Positions 22,097-33,345 of a DNA stretch of 64,000 nucleotides are shown piece by piece. The position numbers and the translations under genes were made by a program. Position 1 is the stretch's first letter. Each line of letters opens with the position of its first letter. The stretch is from assembly GCA_026874595.1 (NCBI GenBank), contig CM049311.1, positions 44,455,676-44,519,675 of the forward strand. Reading direction: 5' to 3'. Source of the DNA: Sipunculus nudus. Its lineage: Eukaryota > Annelida > Sipuncula > Golfingiida > Sipunculidae. A model generated the notes under the pieces. The model ran no database searches, had not been told where the DNA came from, and was given only the letters and a program-made list of their open reading frames with translations.

Positions 22097-23312
22097 GAAC
22101 TCGCGAAAAGCTCAGGATTAAAATAAGGGACATTCAGTCCCTACCAGCTCAATACAATTTTTTTATCTTAGAGAACAGTGGATTTTCCAAGGGTGCGGCT
22201 AGTATATTTTAAAGTATTTATAATCGTAACAAGGGACCCATGGGTCACGTCACTCAACTGAATTTTGGAAAATATTACTAACTGCAAAATATTTTTATTT
22301 CTTATGGTTTTTCATGTATTTTACCATTTGAAAAGCTTAGAGAAAATGGCTCAGCTAAAATGAAACTCTGTAAATTATAGAATAATGGACATGAGCTAAA
22401 GCATATGGACTGTGTAATAAATGATACCTTTGGCCTGAAACCATTTAGTGATGCACCAAGGAAAAAATGGGCCTACAGTAAGTGTTATTTACAGTTCCAT
22501 TTCATTAACAAATAATGTGTGAAGGTAATTAAGTTTTCAAAAGTTTAATATATGGCCATATGAATTAAAATTTAATCCCACAAAGTTTGACCAATATTCC
22601 TAATTTTAAAACGAAGTTTAACAGTGTTATTCACACCTAGGCCCGGCCAAGTATTTATATCTTCTTAAATCATGTCAGTTAGCACTTACATTAGGTTCTT
22701 ATATTTTATCACATTTGAATATTAGGATTAAATTCCTGAACATTTTTTTCTTTAAAAAAATCAAAATTGTCCAAGTCTCAACAAAAAGAATTTATTTAAC
22801 ATCAAAATTATAAGATTAGTCTTGTTTATTAGTCCTGTGTATTGAAGGGGTGGGTGGGGGAGGGGTCTCTGTTGTTACTGCTCGTCGCTGAAAAAAAAAG
22901 TGAAATTATAAGATTCATCTTGTTTATAGTACAGGTGTCAATAGAATTTGAGGGGGGGGGGGAGGATCCCTGTGGTATTTACTGCAGTCAGCCTGATTAA
23001 GCTCAACAAGAGAGAAGGCTTGCCCGGGTTATGGGATTACATAACAACAGCCTTGGGAGCATAGGGAGCTGCACTGAATGACCTACAGTCACCAAAGAGG
23101 ACTGCTTGTAAGGGAATACAACAAGAGCCTCCAAAAAATTCAATAACTAGCCTAATTTTGCAGATTTTATTTTCCAATTTCCGATTTTAACAGATTAAAT
23201 CCTTATGTGTACATGCTGTGAAAATTAAATCCACAATACTTACAGGAAAAAAAAAAAACGTGCCGTGGCCAAAATTTAAGGTACGGATTTTATATTATGC
23301 TAATAACTTAAA
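22097..23312 (+). repeat. Repeat head and A+T-rich interior with G-rich tracts
   Basis: The head GGGACCCATGGGTCACGTCA lies at about 22232. At 22811-22870 and 22912-22995 two related segments each contain AAGATT(A/C)(G/A)TCTTGTTTAT followed by a G-rich tract. The first tract is a clear four-run G-quadruplex motif at 22847-22865. No gene. Confidence 0.55.
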
Positions 23313-26023
23313 ACAAGTGACCCATAGGTCATGACGCTCAGCTGTCAAGCATGACCTGCGACATCATGGGCTGAGATTCACAACTTCCAGTCAAATTTTG
23401 AAGACCCAATTTGCCAATATGTTGAAATTTTCTACAACAACAGAAATATATATCACCTTTGTCTGGTTAAAACACAGTGAATTTATGGTCAGAGGAAAAA
23501 TACTGATTGTTAAGCTATCAGCAACTATTCCCATAGCTTGCTTGATACCTGTCAGTCTCAAAAGGAAAACCACAAAGGGCAAATATAAGATCAACATATG
23601 TAGCAAAAATCAAGGAAATCCATGCGAGAATTACTGAGAAATGGGTGCTTCTGTTTAAATTTTATTTAATACAAGCCAACTGTACTGCACCTGTATAAAT
23701 GATGGTAATATTTATTAAGAAATATTTGACCCAATCCTTTGCAAGATAAGATTAATATACTTCCAACTGCATTCACTTTAACAGTTCTTGAGATAATATG
23801 ATCAAAAGGAATACGGTTGCCTGGTGGCCATATTCAACTTCTGACAGGTCTGAAATCAGACAACAAACATTCTCTAAATTGGATCAAACACTGAAGAAAA
23901 ATCACTGAAACTGCACTGAAAAAAAAAGGATTTCTAAGGTGGCTAACTGGCGGACATAATGGATGAAGTCAGACATTTGATATCACACATCCTCCAATAA
24001 GAGACCAAACTTGGGGCAAATTCTCCAAAGGATGGTACAGTAATAAATGTCCAAAACAAATCAAAAGGTATGTTAAGGCCCTCATATCAGATTTATAGAT
24101 ATGCAATTGTAAAAAGTGTAAGTCTAATATTTTTTATTATAACTCCGCTTTTCAATGGGGTCAGCAGGGTAGATAAACTGCAAAACCTGAAAGAAAGGAA
24201 ATGCAGAAAGCATGACTAAGAGTCTTGTAATGAAAAAAAGCCATCCTTAATCCAGGTACATATCCACATATTATTAAGCAAACACTTGCTTTTATATGTG
24301 GTGATTTATATATAAATATTCTGATATCTAGGAAACTAAGTTTATTGCTATGATTCCATAAAATAAACTGCAAAATGTTCCCATCATCTTATAAATCAGT
24401 AGCTAAACCTTAATACTATACTCTCATAGTCTTAATGCCTGGCTGAAGCATTCCAACAACTGTGTTTTTGTTATGCAGTAACGAGGTACTTATCACTCAG
24501 CCTTATCACTTAATAGGCTGATACAAAAGGGAGTCATATGTCACCAGTGTCACTCGCAATTACAGCAACACAGTGAGATGTACCAGCTGGATTGCAAAGG
24601 TTATATATAAAAGAAAAATAGAGATGGTCTACAAAATAAGTTATTGCGAACATCCCTGACCAATGACCTTGGCCTTTTGCCCACATATCAACTGGATTCT
24701 TTCTAAATGATGGATAACTACTAACCACTTTAATCTGGTGTAATTACTTGGCAACCAATGAGTGAATAACTTTGACCTGCAACCTTTAACCTCTTGACCA
24801 GCTGACCCCAAAATCAATCAGTTATTTCTTCAAGCAAAAAGACTCATAAATATGAAGTTTGAATCAAATTAAGTGATGCATAATGTGGCATATGTGAAAG
24901 ACTGAAGGTTTGGGTTGAACAGTTTCACCAGAAATATGTTCACAAGCATTTAGAACCATTAAGTATTGTGGCCTTGACCTTTGACCTTTTGAACTCGACA
25001 TCAATAGGCTTCTTCTGCTATTTGTAGGTAAGCCATATGTCAGATAGAAGGTATAGATTAAAATGTTTGCCTGAAAATGTCTCCACATTAGAAGAGGGTG
25101 CGGTGAACTTGACCTTTGACCTCAAAATCAACAGGTTTTTCCCCTGTTGGCAGAGAATCGATATCAGTGCTGGAAGGTTTGGAATAAAAAGTCTAGCTTG
25201 AAATGTGTCCACAACCTTTAAAAAAAATATGTTCACAAGCATTTAGAACAATATTGTGACCTTGACCTTTGACCTTTTGAACTCAACATCAATAGGCTTC
25301 TTCCCCTATTGGTAGGTAAGCTATATATGACAGTGGAAAGTATAGATTGAAATGTTTGCCTGAAAATGTCTCCGCATTAGAACAGGGTGCGGGGAACTGG
25401 ACCTTTGACCTCAAAATCAACAGGTCTTTTCCCCTGTTGGCAGAGAAGCGATATAAGTGCTGAAAGGTTTGGAATGAAAGGTCTAGCTTGAAATGTGTCT
25501 TCAACCTTTTCAAAGAAGTGGATCCTGTGACCCTGACCTTTGGCCTTGTGACATCAACATCTATAGGATTATTCTCCCACTTAGTAGGTGAGCTATATGT
25601 GAAAGATCAAAGAATTGGGATGAAAGGTTTGGCTTAAAATGCATCCACAGGCTTTTCAAAGAAGTTGGTTCTGTGACCTTGACATTTGACCTTGTGACCT
25701 CAAAATAATTATGGTTCTTCCCCTGTTGGTAGGTGAGCTGTAGGTGAAAGTTGGAAGATTTGGGATGAAAATTTTGGCTAAAAGAATTATTTCTGGGGGT
25801 GCAAACACACCCCATAACTTCGAGAATATAGGTCGCAGTGACCTAATTTCAGGTTTGCAAGGAGATCTTTTTAGAACCTCTAAGACTGCATAGGGTTCAT
25901 GGCCCTAGCCCCTACGGTAACGATTTGTGCCCTGCTAACGGCCGGACGGACAGACGGGAGGACGACGGACAAAGACCCATCGCTATAGGCCAGCATGACT
26001 GAAAGTCAGCTGAGCTAAAAACT
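23313..26023 (+). repeat. Dispersed repeat with nuclear-receptor-like modules (copy 2)
   Basis: Head at 23313 (ACAAGTGACCCATAGGTCAT then GACGCTCAGCTG). From 24351 the sequence follows 1-1372 closely, with more modules: TGACCTTTGACCT at 24975, 25110 and 25263. The tail at 25938-26023 has GGCCGGACGGACAGACGG and the AGTCAGCTGAGCTAAAA stem-loop. No coding capacity. Confidence 0.8.
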
Positions 26024-26882
26024 GCAAATTTCATATCTAATTCTCGGTATACAATTGAATCTTGATTAAATGAAGTTATATCCCTGAAAAAAAAGTCTCT
26101 ATCATCAGCAATTCTTATGTTAAGTGAGGAAATATATTTCCTGATTTTTTACAGAGTACATTATGTTTGGGCCTAGAACTTCAACAAATTTTGCAATACT
26201 GACCTAAATTTTTGGTATGTACATAGGAAATGTATGGAAGAATATGAATATATACTATGAAATCTAACATTATGCCAATTTTTTGGGGTCATGTTGCCAG
26301 AAAATACATATACATTAAGGCCCTTTTAAAAAAACTTCAATAGCTAGACTATTTGTTAGCTTATACTTTCAAATTTCAAAATTCATCAGATTAAATCCAT
26401 ATGTAAACTGGCTGTGAAAATTAAATCAAATGTACATACAAAAGAAAACGTGCTATGGTCAAAGTGGGGCAAAATTTTAAAAGTGCTTCAGTTTTGGCCC
26501 ATAACTTTTTAAATTATACAGTACTGACCTAATTTCGGGCATGTACATAGGTGATATAAAGACAATTATTTATGGAAAATATGAAGAAAAAACGTGAGTG
26601 GTTTTGATATTAGGCATTCCTGAAGGGAAAAAATTATTTTAATAAAAAATTGAGATTTTCCTTAATTTATCAAAGGACAAAGGTCACAGAGACCCAGTTT
26701 TGGCTTGGAAGGAGATCTTAGGGACATCTAACATTCTGCCATTTTTTGGATTACCAGGCAAAGTTGTAGTAAACAAAAGTGGGGTCATGATGCTAGAAAA
26801 AACAAATACATCAAGGCCTCTAAAAAACTTCAATAGCTAGACTATTTTTTAAGCTTATACTTTCAAATTTCAAAATTCATCA
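26024..26882 (+). repeat. Interior fragment of dispersed repeat
   Basis: Shares TTATGTTTGGGCC, AATACTGACCTAA, GGCATGTACATAGG and TTTTGATATTAGGCA with the interiors of the copies at 33346-42790 and 52206-54421. Twice contains AATAGCTAGACTATTT. No head or tail of its own. Confidence 0.65.
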
Positions 26883-27990
26883 GAGGCATGGATTGAGTGG
26901 CAAGGGGAAATAGAGTGATGTGTGTTGCATATTAGCATGGATGTCTGCAGCCGAAATGTGTATGTAGGTTGCGTCACCTACCACAAAATCCACAAAGCTG
27001 TCCAAGTTGTATACATATGCAAAATTTAATAAGTAAAACCACTACTTGTATATGAGTGATTTTAGCCCACGGCAGACAAACAGACGGACGCTGTGCAAAA
27101 ATGGTTGCAGCTGGCCCCTCCAGTTTTGTGTATGATAAAGAGCTATGTGAGATCTATACACATGCAAAATTTTGTTCCAATCGGTCAATGTTTCCCGAGA
27201 TATGAGCTTGGATGTCTGCAGTGTAAATTAGAATGTAGGTGGTGCCACCTGTCATAAAATCAAGAAAACTGTCCAGGGTGTATAAACCTGCATAATTTTA
27301 GGCAGATATGTCAAACCACTGCCGAGATATGAGTGATTTTTTTTCCTACGGCAGATATGAGCGATTTTTTTTCCTACAGACGGACGCTGTGCAAAAATGG
27401 TTGCAGGTGGCGCCACCAGTTTTGCCTATGATAAAGAACTATGTGAGATCTATACACATGCAAATTTTCAGGAAGATACGTCAAACCAGTTCAGAGATAT
27501 AAGCATGGATGTCTGCAGCGTGAACGTGAATGTAGGTGGCGCCACCTGTCATAAAATCAAGAAAACTATCCAGGATGTATATGCATGCCGAATTTCAGGT
27601 GATTAGTCAAACCACAGCAGAGATATGAGTGATTTTAACCAAAAACAGATGAACAGGTGCAGGTGGCGTCACCATTTTTGTGTATGTTATAAAGCTATCC
27701 AAAGGCTACATTTGTACAAATTTTTTTTTCTGATCGGTCAAACGGTTCCCGAGATATGTCGGTTTATGTGTGGAAACAGACGCACAAATGGACGCTGGGC
27801 AGAGGGGAAAGGTCAGAGGTAAAAGCAAATTGGTTAGGCACCAGTTCACATGTCACCCGATAATTAGTGTAAGTTTCGGAAAAATCAATCCAGTAGTCTC
27901 AGAGGAGTTCTCCGGAAACGAACGCGACGGCAGCGGCGGAACCCGATCAAAAACATAGTATCCGCAAAACTTCGTTTGGGGGGGGGGGGG
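26883..27990 (+). repeat. GGTGGCGCCACC-family tandem units
   Basis: Palindrome or variants at about 26965, 27237, 27404, 27535 and 27661, each followed by ACACATGCAAAATTT and GAGATATGAG motifs. It ends at 27900-27990 with CGACGGCAGCGGCGGAACCC, AAAACATAGTATCCGC and a 13-G run, a damaged form of the GTATCCCC tail seen intact at 45288. Confidence 0.75.
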
Positions 27991-29335
27991 ATTGGGTATG
28001 AGAATAACTGAATAATCTGTTTACACATACTGAAAGACTTTGGCTAAGATGCTTTGTTTAAGCTGACATATTCATAAACTTTTTTTTAAATATCTAGAAC
28101 AGTAAAAGATGCAGTCTTTTCATTGTTAAAGGTCCAATAATTCTGCCAAAAATCATTCAAGTAAACTTGAACAAAGGCAACCTGAGAATAATTTTTGTGC
28201 AATGTTACATAAGTTATAATTGAAACAATAATTTTGTAGAAGAACACTTTTGCAGCCCTCAGTTTGAAATAGACATAATAATGGCCATAAGACCAACTTA
28301 AGCTTTTCAGGACTCAACCAAAAATCAACAAACTCAATCTATTCAGATATGATTGAAAGAACCATGTCCTAGGATAATTCTTTTGAAAACTTGAACGATT
28401 CAACTTGACAGTTTCATCATAAACATTTTAAGCTGAAAGAGGCTAAAATTGTGAGATTTTTGCCCACAAAAACAGGTCAATGTAGGTGGCACCACGAAAC
28501 CTGCAACTTCAAATATGAGTCATGTTACCAACATTTGCACAATACTTGGTAATGCTAGCTTCTGTCATTTCTTAGATTACTATGTCAGTATGCTTACTTG
28601 GCCAAATGACTAAGTTCAAATTCGTGTAACTCTGCTTAAATTAATCAAATGCAAACCATCTGAACAAACTTAAGAGGGCTTGCCTCTGAGATCATTTCTA
28701 TAAAATATTGAACACTTTGGCTGAACAGTTTACAAGAAGAAGACTTTTAAAGGTTTTTCAGCTTTTCCCCTATAAAATCTAAGTAAATACAGATAGCAAA
28801 ACAATAAGCTGAATCCCACAATATTTGATATGTGACAGATTATTGCATAAAATCTGGGGATGGTAGCTCCTGCTATTCCTGAGAAATTATGGGTTAATGT
28901 ACAGATGACCAATGACCCCCGTACAAAAAAAGGTCAATGCACGTGGCGCCACCATGTACCAATACCTGAATTTCATATTGACTCGTGTCACCAACACTGG
29001 CATAAAATTTGGTGATGATAGCTCCGGCCGTATCTGAGATTGTCACTTTAGTATGCTCTTTTGGACAAATGACTAAGTTCAACTTCCTGTAACACGCCAA
29101 AATACACAAAACTGGCATAAAAGATTATTTCTGTGAATTATTGAAGGAGAAAATTTTAACTTTTTTTTTTTTAGCTTTATCTGTATAAAATCTAAGAAAA
29201 TGCAGAGTTTTTCACATGGTTAATTTTTTGCATTAAATTTAATGATGCTAGCTCCAGTCGCTTTCGAGATAGTATGGGTTAACGTACAGACGACAAACGT
29301 CACCACACCATCGCATTAGCTCTCAGTTTCGCTAA
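27991..29335 (+). repeat. Mixed repeat, CGCTAAAA-tail class
   Basis: 28015-28530 is homologous to 62665-63340 (CTGTTTACACATACTGAAAG, TTGTTAAAGGTCCAATAATT). From 28482 the variants GGTGGCACCACG and CGTGGCGCCACC are followed by GAACAGTTTACAAGAAGAAG and a tail CATCGCATTAGCTC...TTCGCTAAAAA at 29310-29335. Non-coding. Confidence 0.7.
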
Positions 29336-30179
29336 AAATTGCTACAGATGCATATTGAATGCAAAATTATAATACAGATACATCTCACTGAAGGCAAAAT
29401 CTTGAATTAAGTTGAGTATGGTTACCAATTATTTATAATCCATGTACAGCCGTCTTTATATACCCCAGAGAGCTGTATACCTGTGATTGTAAACATTGCC
29501 TGGCATGAGGAATATCTAAAATAATAAATCTACATTTTTTCAAAAGCTTTTAAAAAACATTCTTGTCAATATTAACCATAGATAACCTGAAATCTAAATG
29601 TCTAAAAGCATGATGTAACGGATGCTGATAAACTGGTGCCAGGCTAGATGTACCTGCTTCACACAGCTAACATATATGGTAAAGTGACTCAAATCAATCT
29701 TTATAATTCAGCCAAAATTCATTCTTTCGAACCATAAAAGACAATTATTATTAGAATTATTCAGGGGATTATTCTTGTAAAATATTAAACAAATTGGCTT
29801 CAGTGACATCAGTTTTATAACTCATATGAGAAAATAGAGCAAAATGGCTAAGTTAAGCTTCCCATAACTCAGCCAAAAATCACTGAACGTAGAACCATTT
29901 GAACAAACTTGAATTATCAACATCTAAGGATAATTAATGTGTGAGCTTTCAGAATTTGGCCCAGTGGTTTTTGAGAAGAAGATCTTTGTAGCCACTGAGC
30001 TAAAATGGACTGTTTTGGCATATGACTAAATTCAGCTTCCCATAACTCAGCAAAAAGTCACTGAACTGAGACCAATTGAACTAACTTCAGAAAGCACTAC
30101 CCTGGGATCATTTCTATGCAATGTTAAACAATTTGGCCATATGGTTTCAGAGAAGAAGTTTTTTGTAGCCGTCAGTATG
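29336..30179. other. Repeat-like A+T-rich DNA, no gene
   Basis: 29830-30175 repeats motifs of the neighbours (AACTCAGCCAAAAATCACTG, TTTGAGAAGAAGATCTTTGT twice). No coding or RNA feature. Confidence 0.45.
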
Positions 30180-30692
30180 ATACGGGCACTGATGACCCCC
30201 GTGCAAAAAAGGCTGATGCAGGTGGCGCCACTGATATCTCAATTTCAGATATGATTCATGTGACCAACTTCGGCATAAAATTTGGTGATGATAGCTCCAG
30301 CCGTTTCTGAGATTGTCATTTTATTATGCTTTTTTGGACAGACGACTTCCTGTAACTCTGCCAAAAATCACCGAACTTAAACCATTCGAACAAACTTGAG
30401 AGAGATTGTTCCAGGAATCATTTTTGTGAAATATTGGACAATTTGGCTGAACAGTTTCGGAGAAGAAGATTTTTATAGCTTTTTTTTTTAGCTTTTTCCT
30501 TATAAAATCTAAGAAAATGCAATTAGCCAAAAAATAAGCAAAGTCTGATAGAGTTTTTTAGATGACTAATTTTTTGCATAAAATTTCGTGATGCTAACAC
30601 TTGCTGTTTTCAAGATAGTATGGGTTAACGTCCAGACGACGGACAACGGCTGACGCCACACCACCGCATAAGCTCACAGCTTCGCTAAAAAA
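30180..30692 (+). repeat. GGTGGCGCCACC element with CGCTAAAA tail
   Basis: Starts GCAGGTGGCGCCACTG near 30219, passes AGCTCCAGCCGTTTCTGAGA and GGACAATTTGGCTGAACAGT, and ends GACGACGGACAACGG, CGCATAAGCTCAC, CTTCGCTAAAAA. Matches 18963-19363, 30902-31386 and 31435-31872. Confidence 0.8.
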
Positions 30693-30901
30693 TGAGGTTT
30701 TTCCTGAATTTCTCAAAGGAACGAAATCGCAAAGACCTAGTTTTCGCCTTGGTAGGAGATCTTGGGGACATCTAACATTATGCCGAATTTTGGATTCCTA
30801 GGTCTTACGGTTTCAAAACGTGCCACATCTACGGACGGATGGACAGACGACGGACAATGGACCACGACTATAGCTCAGATGACATAGTCAACTGAGCTAA
30901 A
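30693..30901 (+). repeat. RGAC/hairpin tail fragment
   Basis: Last 200 bp of the RGAC-tail family: GGGACATCTAACATTATGCC, CTTACGGTTTCAAAACGTGC, GGACGGATGGACAGACGACG, and the terminal stem-loop at 30872-30898. Confidence 0.8.
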
Positions 30902-31386
30902 ACAGATCAATGTAGGTGGCGCCACCAACACCTCAATTTCTGATATGACTCATGTGACAAATATTGGTTAAATTTGGTGATGACAGCTCCAGCTGTTTCT
31001 GAGATTTTAATTTAATTGTGCTTTTTTTGGACAGATGACGAAGTTAAACCTCTTGTAACTCGGTCAAAAATCACCGAACTGAAACCATTCGAACAAAGCT
31101 TGATTGTTCCAGGGAACATTTCTGTGAAATATTGGACAATTTGGTTGGACAGTTTCAGAGATTTTTAAACGTTTTTAAGCTTTATTTCTATAAAATCTAA
31201 ATTACTCCTGATACCCAAAAATAAGCTCTAGGGCACCAAGTTTCACATGTGACTAATCTTACATGTAATTTGGAGCTGCTAGTTCTGACAGCTTCTGACT
31301 TACAGCCATGGACGGCGGACACCCAGCCTTGGACGGCGGACAGACGACGCCGCGCCATCGCATAAGCTCACAGGTTCGCTAAAAAA
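30902..31386 (+). repeat. GGTGGCGCCACC element with CGCTAAAA tail
   Basis: Palindrome at about 30915. The end has GGACGGCGGACAGACGACGC, CATCGCATAAGCTCACAGG and TTCGCTAAAAA. Confidence 0.8.
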
Positions 31387-31872
31387 CAGTGTAAAAGCTA
31401 GAAGAATCTAAACTAACACTTTTGCTTTTTAAAAACAGATCAATGTAGGTGGCGCCACCAACACCTCAATTTCAGATATGACTCATGTGACATTGGTTTA
31501 AATTTGGTGATGACAGCTCCAGCTGCTTGTGTGATTTTAAGTTTAGTATGCTTTTTTGCACAGATTACTCAGTTAAACCTCCTGTGACTCGGCCAAAAAT
31601 CACCCAACTGGAGTCATTCAAACCAATTTAAGAGAGATTGTTCAAGGGAACATTTCTGTGAAATATTGGACAATTTGGCTGAACAGTTTCAGAGAAGAAG
31701 ATTTTTAAAGGTTTTTAAGGTTCTTCTCTATAATATCTAAATAAATGCAGATACCCAATGTGACTAATTCTTACATGTAATTTGGAGCTGCTTACAGCTA
31801 TGGATGGCGGACAGCCAACCTTGAACGGCGGACGCCGCACCATCGCATAAGCTCATACGTTCGCTAAAAAGG
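31387..31872 (+). repeat. GGTGGCGCCACC element with CGCTAAAA tail
   Basis: Palindrome at about 31447. Near-parallel to 30902-31386, ending GAACGGCGGACGCCGCACC and ACGTTCGCTAAAAA. Confidence 0.8.
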
Positions 31873-32555
31873 ACCGACAGACTAGTAGACAAACAAAAGC
31901 ACGGTAATTAAGTCCATTAGTGTTTTAGTCGTAATTCTCACAGAACTGTCATGTGGCTATGATGGGGTATTAAACGGCACAAAAACAAGAAAAGGATAAC
32001 TAGGTGGCGCCACTAGTTGCCGGTGCATGACAACACTATCCAAGATCTTCAGTCAACTTAATTTTTTTTATCAATCCATGCAAGAATTTTTGAGATATTT
32101 AAGAATTTGTGTGATTTTCCCCCAAAATGGATTAATTCAAGGTCAAGGTCACTCTCCTAGTCAAGGTCATAACCCCATTTTAAAAAGGCTTCATCCTCTA
32201 ACCCATATCTATGCACATGTTAAGTTTTGTAAAGATCTGTGAAATATTTTTCGAGTTATCTCACCTGAAAGAAATCTCTGCGGCGGCGCAACCTTGCCTA
32301 AACCATAGTGTCCCAACTTTGTCTCGGGATACAATAAGTATATTTTGCATTTGCTAAAATTTCACAAAATTAAGCGGGGTGCTGTTACCCAGGGATTTTT
32401 TGAATGAGTTCACAGTCACACGTCTGGTAACAAGAAATTTCCCCAGACATTTAATCCCCCCTTTAAGAATACGCCCCCCCCCCCCAAATCTTCAGCAACA
32501 ATTCATAGGAAAGGTCATGACCCTTATTTATAGATACATCATCCCATAATAGTCC
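31873..32555 (+). repeat. GGTGGCGCCACT element with GTATCCCC-class tail
   Basis: Unit begins about 32002 and shows GACAACACTATCCAAGATCT, CAAGGTCAAGGTCACTCTCC and TTTTCGAGTTATCTCACC, then CGGCGGCGCAACC. It ends AGTGTCCCAACTTTGTCTCG and GGATACAATAAG (to about 32341), an inverted-repeat tail. A C-run lies at 32474-32485. Confidence 0.7.
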
Positions 32556-32697
32556 CCGGGATACATCGATTTAATTGCAAAATTTTATCATTAATCTTAG
32601 GTTTATTTTCCATTGTAGTATACTTTATTGCATGGCAGTCTTAAGTTAAAATGGCAGTCTTAAGTTACACAGACGGTAGTTCTGCCCTGCAGCTCAA
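32556..32697 (+). repeat. Short element, plus-oriented member of an inverted pair
   Basis: Starts near CCCCGGGATACATCGATTTA and ends GTTCTGCCCTGCAGCTCAAA. The reverse complement is at 44398-44545. This copy has a local duplication of GGCAGTCTTAAGTTA. Confidence 0.75.
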
Positions 32698-33345
32698 AAC
32701 AAGGGACCCATGGGTCAAGGCGCTCAGCTGTTATATATGATAAAAAATATGATTTGGGAATGAGGCACATGCTGGTTTTGTGTGGTAATAAATATAAGCT
32801 TTATTATGAGTTGTTGGTGTTTAGCTTATGTATGATTTTGATAGTATCTTTGGAGACAGGGAAGAGGATTGATTTCATTTATTTTATATACAAATGGAAT
32901 GCTATTGTCACACAGATTTTGACTTGGCCATATAACATATAAGCAGCACATATAATAAAAGAGTTTAACTATTTCTTAAAATGTTATAACAAATATCGTG
33001 CAATATAATTTTTATTTAAAAAACAAGGGACCTATGGGTCACGACGCTCAGCTGTTATATATGATAAAAAAATATTATTTAGAAATGAGGCACATGCTGG
33101 TTTTGTGTGGTAATAAATATAAGCTGTATTATGAGTTGTTGTTGTTTAGCTTATGTATGATTTTGATAGTACCTTTGGAGACAGGGAAGAGGATTGATTT
33201 CATTTATTTTATTAACCAATGGAGTACTATTGTCACACAGATTTTGACTTGGCCATATAACTTATAAGCAGAACATATAATATAAGAGTTTAACTATTTA
33301 TTAAAAAAAATACAAATATTGTCCCAAATATAATTTTTATTAAAA
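32698..33345 (+). repeat. 324-bp tandem duplication of repeat head
   Basis: Units start AACAAGGGACC(C/T)ATGGGTCA at 32698 and 33022 and share ATGAGGCACATGCTGGTTTT and GAGACAGGGAAGAGGATTGA. The open frames at 32754-32942 and 32998-33267 encode parallel Met/Tyr/Leu-rich peptides only because the DNA is duplicated; I do not call them genes. Confidence 0.85.

Noticed and set aside
32754-33267. Paired frames encoding similar Met/Tyr/Leu-rich peptides
   Set aside because: They arise from the 324-bp tandem repeat head; A+T-rich composition explains the membrane-like look.
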